Below, one piece after another: positions 1 to 6,319 of a DNA stretch of 10,610 nt. The DNA comes from an uncultured Bacteroidota bacterium. GTDB taxonomy: Bacteria > Bacteroidota > Bacteroidia > Chitinophagales > LD1. The position numbers were made by a program, and so were the translations under genes. Position 1 is the stretch's first letter. Each line of letters starts with the position of its first letter. The stretch is from contig CALAYL010000041.1 in NCBI GenBank assembly GCA_937894725.1, positions 1 through 10,610 of the forward strand, given 5' to 3'. Below the pieces are notes generated by a model. The model was given only the letters and a program-made list of their open reading frames with translations. It was not told where the DNA came from and did not search any database.

Positions 1-113
1 TGCTAATTTGCTAATCAACACATCATCTCATCAGCATCACCACCCCCTTCCTCAGTACTCCTCCTATCTCTACCACATATCAATACGCACCCTCGGGCTG
101 CGGCTCGCCCTTA

Positions 114-1925
114 TTATTCATCAAAAGACTCTACTTTCAGATTATCAATATAGAGTAATTTATCCGAATTGGCATGATATAGGCTCATAGATACTCTATC
201 AAAATCCTCTAAAGGTTTTTTAGCAAAAAAATGTATGCTTCTTGATTGATTGTCATTTAAAACTCTATATACACGAATCATGTTTTCTTTTATCACTACA
301 TCTTTATGGTAAAATTTTATATAAAACTGAGTCATTCGCCAAGTATCCCATTCTTTACTATATGCGCTAAAATCGGCTGATACTTTGTACCAGTTAGCTG
401 TGCTTTTTGGGGAAAACGAATATTCTGAAGTAAATTGATATTCGCTTTTTAAAAACAAAACTTTGTTGCCTGTAATTGAATCAATTACTAAACTATTAAT
501 GCTAGTATCTTTATCAAAGGAATTGTAATATACGGTAGTTGGATTCTTCACCTCACTTTTGTATATATCATTGTTGTCTAACAAAAATAAAGTTGCCTCA
601 TCTATATTGAGTTTGCTAAAAATAGCACAAAAATAGGCTCTTGTCATTTCGGGACCTTTCAATAACCCACCTCTGTGCCCTTGATGTGTGAGCCAAATAT
701 TATAGACAAATCCTAAAAGTAAACTCATGTAGATTGCGTATTTATAAATGCGTCTTTTTTGCGCAAAAAGGTATTCATAAAATGAGCAAAGTGCGATAGC
801 CCACATAGGATACGATTGTATCATGGCTCTCTGTCCTAAGCTCCAGCCATACCACCACTCGCTCCACGAAAAACAGATATAAGTGAAAAGCATTAGGAAA
901 ACAAAACATACAAAAAACAATTCCTTCCACTCCTTATAAAGAGTAAATAAACCCATGATAGCAAAAATCATCATTGGAGAATAAAGTATCCAACCTGCTT
1001 TTGCACTAAACAAACACTTATAAATATGAGGTGAAAACCAATCGAATCCTTGGTTTCCATAGCTATAAACAAACCATTCTCCTGATACCCATTTCCAATA
1101 GATAGGCTGTATGGACCCAACTAAAAGAAATGCAACTATTGCAATAGCAATCATTAGCACGTTTTCTTTAAAGAAACAAAGCCTTTCTTGAATAGCATTT
1201 TTGGTTGAAATACCCCACAATATCGGAATGAACACAGAAATTATCTCTGTAGGTCTAGTGATAGTAGCTAAACCACAAAGACTACCTATGATTATGGCAA
1301 GAAATACTTTCGGCTTTTTGTAAAAAGAGAGGACAGCAAAAATAAGCAAGGCATACAATGTAAAAAGTGTATTGTGCGACATAGAGCCACTTATAGCACT
1401 ATACTCAAAGTAATTAGAACAAAGAGCTATCGAAAAAATGGTGAGAGCAACTGTTTTATCAGAAAAATAATAAAGTAATATTTTTCTGAGGATAAATAAA
1501 CCTAAAAATGAAATAAGCAAACACCAAGCCCAAACCGAAAACTGATAGGGCAATGAAAAACCATCTCTTGGGTATTTGTGGAATAAATGGCAATAAATGT
1601 CTGCTATAAAAAAGGCAGGCGATAACATTATCGCCTGCCCTGATGAATATTTCATTACGTAATTCCCAGACTTATGTATAAAAGCTTGTTGGAAGTCTGG
1701 AGTTGGATGATATTTCGCCATTATAGAGTCTTTAAACGAACAACTCTTTAAATCTTTATATATAAAGATGGCAGGCAAATACATATAATATCCAGATACG
1801 TCCCAACTAATGGTTGCTTCTGTATTATCTATTTTCCATTTTGGATAATACAGAAAACCAGCCAAAAACTGCAAACTAAAAACCAGGGCAAGTATTAGCA
1901 ATGAAATTCCATTTTTAGATCTCAT
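114..1925 (-). CDS. Polytopic membrane protein, GT-C glycosyltransferase-like, with soluble C-terminal domain
   Basis: I cannot name this protein. An N-terminal hydrophobic segment (about residues 7-27) is followed by an extracytoplasmic-looking stretch with a WDVSGYYMYLPA motif (41-52). Many further membrane segments run to about residue 412, including 130-150, 160-175, 186-201, 207-220, 255-271, 336-352 and 397-412. Residues 465-603 are hydrophilic and beta-rich and could form a jelly-roll or carbohydrate-binding-like domain. An acidic residue shortly after the first membrane segment, many helices and a soluble C-terminal domain are the plan of GT-C enzymes that use lipid-linked sugars, so a role in surface glycan or glycoprotein assembly is an inference only. 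The reading frame extends to a TTG at 1926-1928, but the adjacent ATG at 1923-1925 is the better start (603 residues). The gene is transcribed away from thrC and has no obvious operon partner in view. Confidence 0.75.
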   Translation of the reverse strand: MRSKNGISLLILALVFSLQFLAGFLYYPKWKIDNTEATISWDVSGYYMYLPAIFIYKDLKSCSFKDSIMAKYHPTPDFQQAFIHKSGNYVMKYSSGQAIMLSPAFFIADIYCHLFHKYPRDGFSLPYQFSVWAWCLLISFLGLFILRKILLYYFSDKTVALTIFSIALCSNYFEYSAISGSMSHNTLFTLYALLIFAVLSFYKKPKVFLAIIIGSLCGLATITRPTEIISVFIPILWGISTKNAIQERLCFFKENVLMIAIAIVAFLLVGSIQPIYWKWVSGEWFVYSYGNQGFDWFSPHIYKCLFSAKAGWILYSPMMIFAIMGLFTLYKEWKELFFVCFVFLMLFTYICFSWSEWWYGWSLGQRAMIQSYPMWAIALCSFYEYLFAQKRRIYKYAIYMSLLLGFVYNIWLTHQGHRGGLLKGPEMTRAYFCAIFSKLNIDEATLFLLDNNDIYKSEVKNPTTVYYNSFDKDTSINSLVIDSITGNKVLFLKSEYQFTSEYSFSPKSTANWYKVSADFSAYSKEWDTWRMTQFYIKFYHKDVVIKENMIRVYRVLNDNQSRSIHFFAKKPLEDFDRVSMSLYHANSDKLLYIDNLKVESFDE

Positions 1926-2037
1926 CAAGTTTTTTTAATAAATTATTCTTTTTGAAATTTACCATTAAAGTGTAAAGATTCACCTTTTAAGTTGTAAAAA
2001 TAAAAGCCTTGGCATAAATGGGACATATTTCGCCCTT

Positions 2038-2055
2038 GTTGGTATTATCACCAAC
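2038..2055. repeat. Inverted repeat, 6-bp stem
   Basis: GTTGGT and ACCAAC pair perfectly around the six-base loop ATTATC. The element lies immediately upstream of the coiled-coil fragment at 2066. No T-run follows, so it is not a standard terminator. It could be an operator, or part of a dispersed intergenic repeat whose copies lie outside the window. Confidence 0.45.
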
Positions 2056-2065
2056 GAAGATGTGA

Positions 2066-2185
2066 GATTATCATGAAGTACATAATACAGAAATAGATGC
2101 TTTAAAAAGAGAGATTAGTATTTTGAAAGAATTGATAGAAAAGCAAAATCGGATAATCCAACTATTAGAGAAAAAGAAAAAGTGA
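2066..2185 (+). pseudogene. C-terminal coiled-coil remnant of an unidentified protein
   Basis: An open frame of 39 codons after an in-frame TGA (2063-2065) ends at TGA 2183-2185. It reads DYHEVHNTEIDALK and continues with a near-perfect heptad pattern: I10, L13, I17, L20, I24, Q27, I31 and L34 occupy a/d positions, before a lysine-rich end. The composition is that of a protein tail and not of random AT-rich DNA. There is no ATG in frame. The other two frames upstream are also broken, so the 5' part is missing. Bacteroidota XRE-type helix-turn-helix regulators and some transposase OrfA proteins end with similar coils, so a decayed regulator or transposon gene is the likeliest source. This is inference. 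It is also possible that the frame is never translated. Confidence 0.4.
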
Positions 2186-2201
2186 GTATATGCTTGTGTT
2201 T

Positions 2202-2216
2202 TGCCAAATATTGGCA
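2202..2216. promoter_or_regulatory. 15-bp palindrome upstream of thrC
   Basis: TGCCAA and TTGGCA pair perfectly around ATA. The site lies about 25 bases upstream of the candidate thrC -33 box and 17 bases after the stop of the coiled-coil fragment. A short dyad with no T-run suits a protein-binding site better than a terminator. No regulator can be assigned. Confidence 0.35.
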
Positions 2217-2241
2217 GGTAATCAAATAAATCACGCTCTGT

Positions 2242-2274
2242 TTTGAAAAATTCTGTTTCGATTGCCTAGTTTTA
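2242..2274 (+). promoter_or_regulatory. Candidate thrC promoter
   Basis: TTTG (2242-2245), a 21-base spacer and TAGTTTTA (2267-2274) match the Bacteroidota TTTG / TAnnTTTG pattern at all but the last base. Transcription would start near 2281, giving a leader of roughly 20 bases before the ATG at 2303. No attenuator or riboswitch fits in so short a leader. Confidence 0.45.
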
Positions 2275-2302
2275 CCATTCAAAAAATATCAGTACATACG
2301 CT

Positions 2303-3589
2303 ATGCACTTCTACTCTACCCGAAATTCAGAAATCAAATATAACATTGACGAAGCTTTGCTTCAAGGTATAGCCCCTGATGGTGGGCTTTTTATGCCTTC
2401 TGACTTTCCTGCTGTATATCAAAACATCTCTGCTGATGATAGTTTCACGGACTTAGCCAAAGCCTTGATTTCTCCTTTTCTAAAAGGCTATTTTACGGAG
2501 TTTGAAATCAGAGAGATTATTACCAATTCTTTTGACTTTGAAGTGCCTATAGTTCCGCTAACTGACCATTTAACAATCGTAGAATTGTTTCATGGCCCTA
2601 CGCTCGCTTTCAAAGATTTTGGTGGAAGGTTTATGGCAAACACTCTCACTAAAATATTGCAAAAGAAAAACAAAAAAGCTACTGTGCTAGTAGCCACTTC
2701 GGGTGATACAGGCTCTGCTGTAGCCAATGGATTTTTTGATAAAGAAAATATAGACGTAGTGATTTTATACCCAAAGGGTAAAGTCAGCAAACTGCAAGAA
2801 TTGCAACTCACTACCTTTGGAAAAAACATAAAAGCTATCTGTGTGGAGGGTACCTTTGACGATTGTCAGCGCATGGTGAAAATGGCTTTTGCGGATTCGA
2901 AACTAAGTGAGGCTCTGAGTTTGACCTCCGCCAACTCTATCAATATCGGTCGGCTTTTGCCGCAGATGACGTACTATGCTTATGCTTCGCATCAGCATTT
3001 TTTGCAAACAGGAAAGTCGCCTACTATCATCGTACCTAGTGGCAATTTTGGCAATATCACGGCTGGTTTGTTTGTGCAAAAAATGGGATTCCCGATTGCG
3101 AATTTCATAGCAGCTACCAATGCCAATGATGTAGTGCCACAGTATTTTTCTACAGGAGAATATCATACCAAACCATCTGTACAAACAATCTCAAACGCCA
3201 TGGACGTAGGCAATCCGAGCAATATGGAGCGTATTTTTTCGCTATTCGAAAATGATTTAACGAACATAAAAAAACACTTAACTGCATACTCAGTTTCTGA
3301 TGAAGACACAAAAAAAACAATGCAGTTGTTGAATGACAAACAAAGCTACATAGCCGACCCACACACCGCTGTAGGAGTTTTCGTTGCTAATAAATTTTCT
3401 CCCGATACACCTAATTTAGTGATGGCTACTGCGCATCCTGCCAAGTTTAAAGATGATGTAGAAAATGTGCTGGGGATTGAAATTTCCCTGCCTAGGCAGT
3501 TGAGCGATTTGTTGGATATGGATAGCCTAAAAATCAATATTGATAATGATTTTGATGTATTGAAAGCGGTATTGTTAGCTGGCAAATAA
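2303..3589 (+). CDS. thrC: Threonine synthase
   Basis: Cytoplasmic PLP enzyme that converts O-phospho-L-homoserine to L-threonine, the last step of threonine synthesis. The N-terminus MHFYSTRNSE and the GIAPDGGLFMP stretch (22-32) are the typical opening of the family. The PLP lysine is K104 in LAFKDFGGRFM. The phosphate-binding ATSGDTGSA loop is at 131-139. NSINIGRLLPQ (211-221) and VPSGNFGN (244-251) are further family signatures. The length of 428 residues is normal for the shorter bacterial class, and all expected motifs are present. thrA and thrB are not adjacent in this window, so this is either a lone gene or the broken-out end of the pathway. It converges on the short-chain reductase gene, with 23 bases between the two stop codons and no hairpin seen there. 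Confidence 0.96.
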   Translation: MHFYSTRNSEIKYNIDEALLQGIAPDGGLFMPSDFPAVYQNISADDSFTDLAKALISPFLKGYFTEFEIREIITNSFDFEVPIVPLTDHLTIVELFHGPTLAFKDFGGRFMANTLTKILQKKNKKATVLVATSGDTGSAVANGFFDKENIDVVILYPKGKVSKLQELQLTTFGKNIKAICVEGTFDDCQRMVKMAFADSKLSEALSLTSANSINIGRLLPQMTYYAYASHQHFLQTGKSPTIIVPSGNFGNITAGLFVQKMGFPIANFIAATNANDVVPQYFSTGEYHTKPSVQTISNAMDVGNPSNMERIFSLFENDLTNIKKHLTAYSVSDEDTKKTMQLLNDKQSYIADPHTAVGVFVANKFSPDTPNLVMATAHPAKFKDDVENVLGIEISLPRQLSDLLDMDSLKINIDNDFDVLKAVLLAGK

Positions 3590-3612
3590 TGCGCTAAATC
3601 TTTGACTTTCCG

Positions 3613-4413
3613 TTATGCTTTTTTGATAGCTGCGCGTATGATGCGATCTACTAAAAACGGAAAATATCTTTTCATCCACCAAGAGAGTTTGCCATCAAAG
3701 CTAGGTATAATCATAAACTGCTTCGTACCTAGTTTTTTAATACATTCGGCTGCTACTGCTTCGGGCTTCATGATTTTTGCAGCAGCTGAAATTCGCTGTG
3801 TTTCTATAGGTTTCGATTTGTTTTCGTTTTCAAAACCTGGGGTATGGGTGTCTGGCGGACAAAGCAGTTGTATTTTTATGTTGTATTGTTCCATTTCTTG
3901 GCTCAATGCTTCTGAAAATCCAATGATAGCATACTTAGCGGCTGAGTAGTCTGTAAACCCAAATACACCAATAAAACCACCAATAGACGAGGTGTTTAGA
4001 ATGGTAGCGCCATTCGTTTTGAGATGAGGGATCATAATGTGGCAAGCATTCCAAATAGTTTGAAAATTGACCTGAAAGGTTTGCTGCATTTGAGATACCG
4101 ATATATTTAAAAAGTAATCTGGAATGGCACGACCAGCACAGTTTATGAGCAAGTCAGGTACTCCATGCAGCCTTATGGCATTTTCAAAACACAACTTCAG
4201 GTCTTCATACTGGCTAGCATCTACAGAAAAGATATCACATGCATTTTTTGAAGAAGCTGTGATTTTCAATTTTGCTTGCGCTAAGGTTTCTTGATTTCGG
4301 GCAAATAGGCAAAGCTGTGTACCGTTTTCGGCTAACTGTTTGGCTATCGCAAGACCTATCCCCGAGGAGCCTCCTACGATAAATGCAAGTTGATATTTTT
4401 TACTCATCTCCAT
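3613..4413 (-). CDS. Short-chain dehydrogenase, 3-ketodihydrosphingosine reductase-like
   Basis: Classical SDR fold: cofactor-binding GGSSGIG (14-20), NCAG (91-94), structural N116 in VNF, and the catalytic set S143, Y156 and K160 (YSAAK). An Arg follows the second strand (LFARN, 36-40), which suggests NADPH. The C-terminal half carries PPDTHTPGF (186-194) and then NKSKPIETQRIS (198-209). This closely follows the PPDTDTPGF...KPLETRLIS stretch of eukaryotic 3-ketodihydrosphingosine reductase (KDSR/Tsc10). From that I infer NADPH-dependent reduction of 3-ketosphinganine to sphinganine in the sphingolipid pathway, which is known in Bacteroidota. At 266 residues it lacks the long membrane tail of the human enzyme. 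The C-terminus (about 239-266) is basic and aromatic and may bind membrane peripherally. A second ATG two codons downstream is an alternative start. No serine palmitoyltransferase gene is adjacent. Confidence 0.85.
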   Translation of the reverse strand: MEMSKKYQLAFIVGGSSGIGLAIAKQLAENGTQLCLFARNQETLAQAKLKITASSKNACDIFSVDASQYEDLKLCFENAIRLHGVPDLLINCAGRAIPDYFLNISVSQMQQTFQVNFQTIWNACHIMIPHLKTNGATILNTSSIGGFIGVFGFTDYSAAKYAIIGFSEALSQEMEQYNIKIQLLCPPDTHTPGFENENKSKPIETQRISAAAKIMKPEAVAAECIKKLGTKQFMIIPSFDGKLSWWMKRYFPFLVDRIIRAAIKKA

Positions 4414-4492
4414 TTGGGTTTAAGCAATTTTAATTAAATTTTAACTAGTTGTTTTCATAAGTTTTGTAGATTTCATTTCACAAAAACAAAAC

Positions 4493-5281
4493 ATGAAGCT
4501 ATCTATTATCGGGGGAGGAAATCTAGGTGCGGCAATCGCCAAGGGAATGGCAAATGCCGATTTTTTTAAAAGTATAACAGTAAGCCGTAGAAATCCTGAT
4601 GCCATCGCATCGCTTTTGCCATTGGGGATAGCCACGAGTAGCGACAATATCGCTACGGTCAAAGATGCGAAGGTGATCATTTTAGCCGTAAAACCCCATC
4701 AAATACGAGCTGTAGCAGAGGAGATAGCACCATACGTTGACGATGCTGTATTGATTTCGGTGATTACGGGAGTGGAGATAAATGACTTAGCCACTTGGTT
4801 TGGTAAGGACAAAAAAATAGTACGTGCTATGCCCAATACAGCTATCGCACAAGGAGCTTCAATGACCTGTGTTTCGCTGAATAGTGCCGTGCAAATGGAA
4901 GATAAAGAATTGGTCACAAAAATTTTTGAGGCTTTGGGCGAATTGGTTTTTATAGATGAAAAACTGATGGATGCCGCTACTGTGATTTGTGCTTGTGGCA
5001 CAGCCTATGTGATGCGATTTATGCGGGCTATGATGCAAGGCGGTATTCAGATTGGTTTTGATGCAAATACGGCTCAAAAAATAGTAGCGCAGACGGTGAA
5101 AGGAGCCGCTATGCGATTGCAGCAGGAGCGCTCACATCCTGAAGCAGAGATAGACAAAGTAACTACCCCACAGGGCTGTACCATAGCAGGGTTAAATGAG
5201 ATGGAACATGCGGGATTTAGTTCGGCACTGATAAAAGGAATCAATACCTCATATCAGGCGATAGATGGGATAAAGAAATAG
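4493..5281 (+). CDS. proC: Pyrroline-5-carboxylate reductase
   Basis: Catalyses the final, NAD(P)H-dependent step of proline synthesis, 1-pyrroline-5-carboxylate to L-proline, in the cytoplasm. The protein opens with a Rossmann motif, IIGGGNLGAAIAKGM (5-19). It has VKPHQ (66-70), RAMPNTA (111-117), and the C-terminal dimerisation domain with ACGTAY (167-172) and TTPQGCTIAGL (224-234). Its length of 262 residues is normal. Two signatures differ from the textbook enzyme: ACGTAY replaces SGSGPAY and PQGC replaces PGGT. I recall the second variant from other Bacteroidota ProC proteins, so it is probably a lineage trait. The ATG at 4493 directly precedes the Rossmann strand and is secure. The 79 bases separating it from the divergent reductase are AT-rich. 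They hold a near -7 box (TAAGTTTTG, 4458-4466, one extra base) but no clear -33 box. Confidence 0.94.
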   Translation: MKLSIIGGGNLGAAIAKGMANADFFKSITVSRRNPDAIASLLPLGIATSSDNIATVKDAKVIILAVKPHQIRAVAEEIAPYVDDAVLISVITGVEINDLATWFGKDKKIVRAMPNTAIAQGASMTCVSLNSAVQMEDKELVTKIFEALGELVFIDEKLMDAATVICACGTAYVMRFMRAMMQGGIQIGFDANTAQKIVAQTVKGAAMRLQQERSHPEAEIDKVTTPQGCTIAGLNEMEHAGFSSALIKGINTSYQAIDGIKK

Positions 5282-5313
5282 GGATAAAATTTGGGTTCAA
5301 CTTCATACTTATT

Positions 5314-5348
5314 CAAACCCTCAAGGTTTTTTAAACCTTGAGGGTTTG
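5314..5348. terminator. Perfect 16-bp hairpin terminator after proC
   Basis: CAAACCCTCAAGGTTT (5314-5329) is fully complementary to 5333-5348 across a TTT loop, and T-rich sequence (TTTTGTTT) follows. It lies 32 bases after the proC stop and would end proC transcription. The near symmetry also lets it act on transcripts leaving yebC on the other strand. Hairpins with this AACCTTGAGGGTTT arm seem familiar as a recurrent intergenic element in Bacteroidota, though this cannot be checked here. Confidence 0.8.
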
Positions 5349-5361
5349 TTTTGTTTACTTC

Positions 5362-5392
5362 CTTTTCCACAGTTTTCAGAACTTTGGAAAAG
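5362..5392. repeat. 8-bp inverted repeat with 15-base loop
   Basis: CTTTTCCA (5362-5369) pairs with TGGAAAAG (5385-5392). It lies just beyond the proC terminator and about 130 bases past the yebC stop on the other strand. No T-run adjoins the arms, so its role is unclear. Confidence 0.35.
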
Positions 5393-5455
5393 ATTTAATT
5401 TCGAACTATCCTCATACTACAAAATCCATAAAACTGTCTTGGATTTTTACGGGAC

Positions 5456-5519
5456 GGCAGAAAAATTAAGTCTAATATTTACGGTTTAACAGAAAAATTA
5501 GGGCTAATTCTTACGGTTT
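5456..5519. repeat. Two tandem 32-bp imperfect repeats
   Basis: Units 5456-5487 and 5488-5519 agree at 26 of 32 positions. They share CAGAAAAATTA near the start and TTACGGTTT at the end. The preceding 32 bases (5424-5455) hold only a weak match, notably TTTTTACGG. The second unit ends three bases before the yebC stop codon at 5522-5524, so the yebC transcript would run through the array. No coding potential is seen in it. Confidence 0.65.
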
Positions 5520-5521
5520 CG

Positions 5522-6232
5522 CTATTTCATATTATGAAAAACGAAAGTGACATCATCGTCTTCTTCTAATTTATCTATCAGTTTTATGACCTCCTCTGCT
5601 TGCTCATCAGTTAGGTCTTCTTTATAAAAATCAGGAATTTTCTCGTAAGTAGATTCTATGATCTCTATATTTTTTTCTTCTAATGCTTTTGCCAAATTGC
5701 CATAATCAGTAAAGGCTGCATACGCCCAATATTGATCTTCTTCTTCTACCAATTCACTTAGTCCTGCATCTATCAATTCAAACTCAAGTTCTTCTTTGTC
5801 AAAATCTCCTTTGTTGAATTTGAAAAGTGCTTTTTTCTGAAAGGCATACTCAACCGAACCGCTGGTGCCTAATGCGCCATTGCATTTGTTGAAATACGAA
5901 CGTACATTGGCTACGGTACGTGTAGGATTGTCGGTAGCTGTATCTACTACGATTGCTACACCATGTGCGCCATGTCCCTCATATACTACCTCTTCATAGT
6001 TTTCCGCATCTTTAGAAGAGGCTTTTTTGATCGCATTTTCCACCCTATCCTTAGGCATATTGGCGTTTTTTGCATTTTGAATCACTTGGCGCAAACGGGA
6101 ATTCGTATCGGGCGAAGGGCCACCTTCTTTTACCGCTATGGCAATGTCTTTTCCTATACGGGTAAAGGTTTTTGCCATTGCCCCCCAACGTTTCATTTTG
6201 CGCTCTTTTCTGAATTCAAATGCTCTTCCCAT
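5522..6232 (-). CDS. YebC/PmpR family (TACO1-like) translation factor
   Basis: Member of the YebC/TACO1 family. These proteins were long annotated as transcriptional regulators and have more recently been linked to ribosomes stalled on proline-rich peptides. Family hallmarks are the basic N-terminus MGRAFEFRKERKMKRWGAMAK, the segment NMPKDRVENAIKK (59-71), and the core YEGHGAHGVAIVVD (84-97) with DNPTRTVANVRSYF (101-114) and LGTSGSVEYAF (121-131). The rest is acidic and fits domains II and III. Its length of 236 residues is normal. The ATG at 6230-6232 begins the conserved MGRAFEF and is secure. A later in-frame Met (residue 13 or 19) would lose family sequence. It diverges from the lytic transglycosylase gene and has no operon partner in view. 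Which of the YebC paralogue classes it belongs to cannot be settled by eye. Confidence 0.93.
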   Translation of the reverse strand: MGRAFEFRKERKMKRWGAMAKTFTRIGKDIAIAVKEGGPSPDTNSRLRQVIQNAKNANMPKDRVENAIKKASSKDAENYEEVVYEGHGAHGVAIVVDTATDNPTRTVANVRSYFNKCNGALGTSGSVEYAFQKKALFKFNKGDFDKEELEFELIDAGLSELVEEEDQYWAYAAFTDYGNLAKALEEKNIEIIESTYEKIPDFYKEDLTDEQAEEVIKLIDKLEEDDDVTFVFHNMK

Positions 6233-6247
6233 GGTTGTTTTTTTTTA

Positions 6248-6255
6248 CAAATATA
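6248..6255 (-). promoter_or_regulatory. Candidate yebC -7 box
   Basis: On the minus strand this reads TATATTTG, an exact TAnnTTTG. It sits 15 bases upstream of the yebC ATG, so the leader would be only about 10 bases. No TTTG stands at the usual -33 distance, which lowers confidence. Confidence 0.45.
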
Positions 6256-6307
6256 AAACTCCAAGTCAAATAGATGGAGTCAGAAGACAAGTTGGCATGA
6301 TTTTGTT

Positions 6308-6315
6308 TACTTTTG
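6308..6315 (+). promoter_or_regulatory. Candidate -7 box of the lytic transglycosylase gene
   Basis: TACTTTTG is an exact TAnnTTTG and ends only four bases before the ATG at 6320. If it is used, transcription would begin at or within a few bases of the start codon, giving a leaderless message. No good -33 box lies 17-23 bases upstream, so the match could be chance. Confidence 0.35.
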
Positions 6316-6319
6316 AGGT

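Noticed and set aside
8..190. 60-codon plus-strand frame at the left edge
   Set aside because: It overlaps the end of the membrane protein gene on the other strand and its translation is low complexity (His- and Ser-rich). It looks like a chance frame.
1926..1928. TTG start for the membrane protein
   Set aside because: An ATG follows immediately and adds no loss of sequence, so the rarer codon is not needed.
3602..3949. 115-codon frame antisense to the KDSR-like reductase
   Set aside because: It lies wholly over a well-supported gene except for its first bases, and its translation matches no family I recognise.
4425..4450. AT-rich dyad TTTAATTAAA between the reductase and proC
   Set aside because: Such palindromes are expected by chance in DNA this AT-rich, and it has no clear relation to a promoter.
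5456..5519. CRISPR array
   Set aside because: The units are directly adjacent with no spacers, only two copies are clear, and no cas gene is present.
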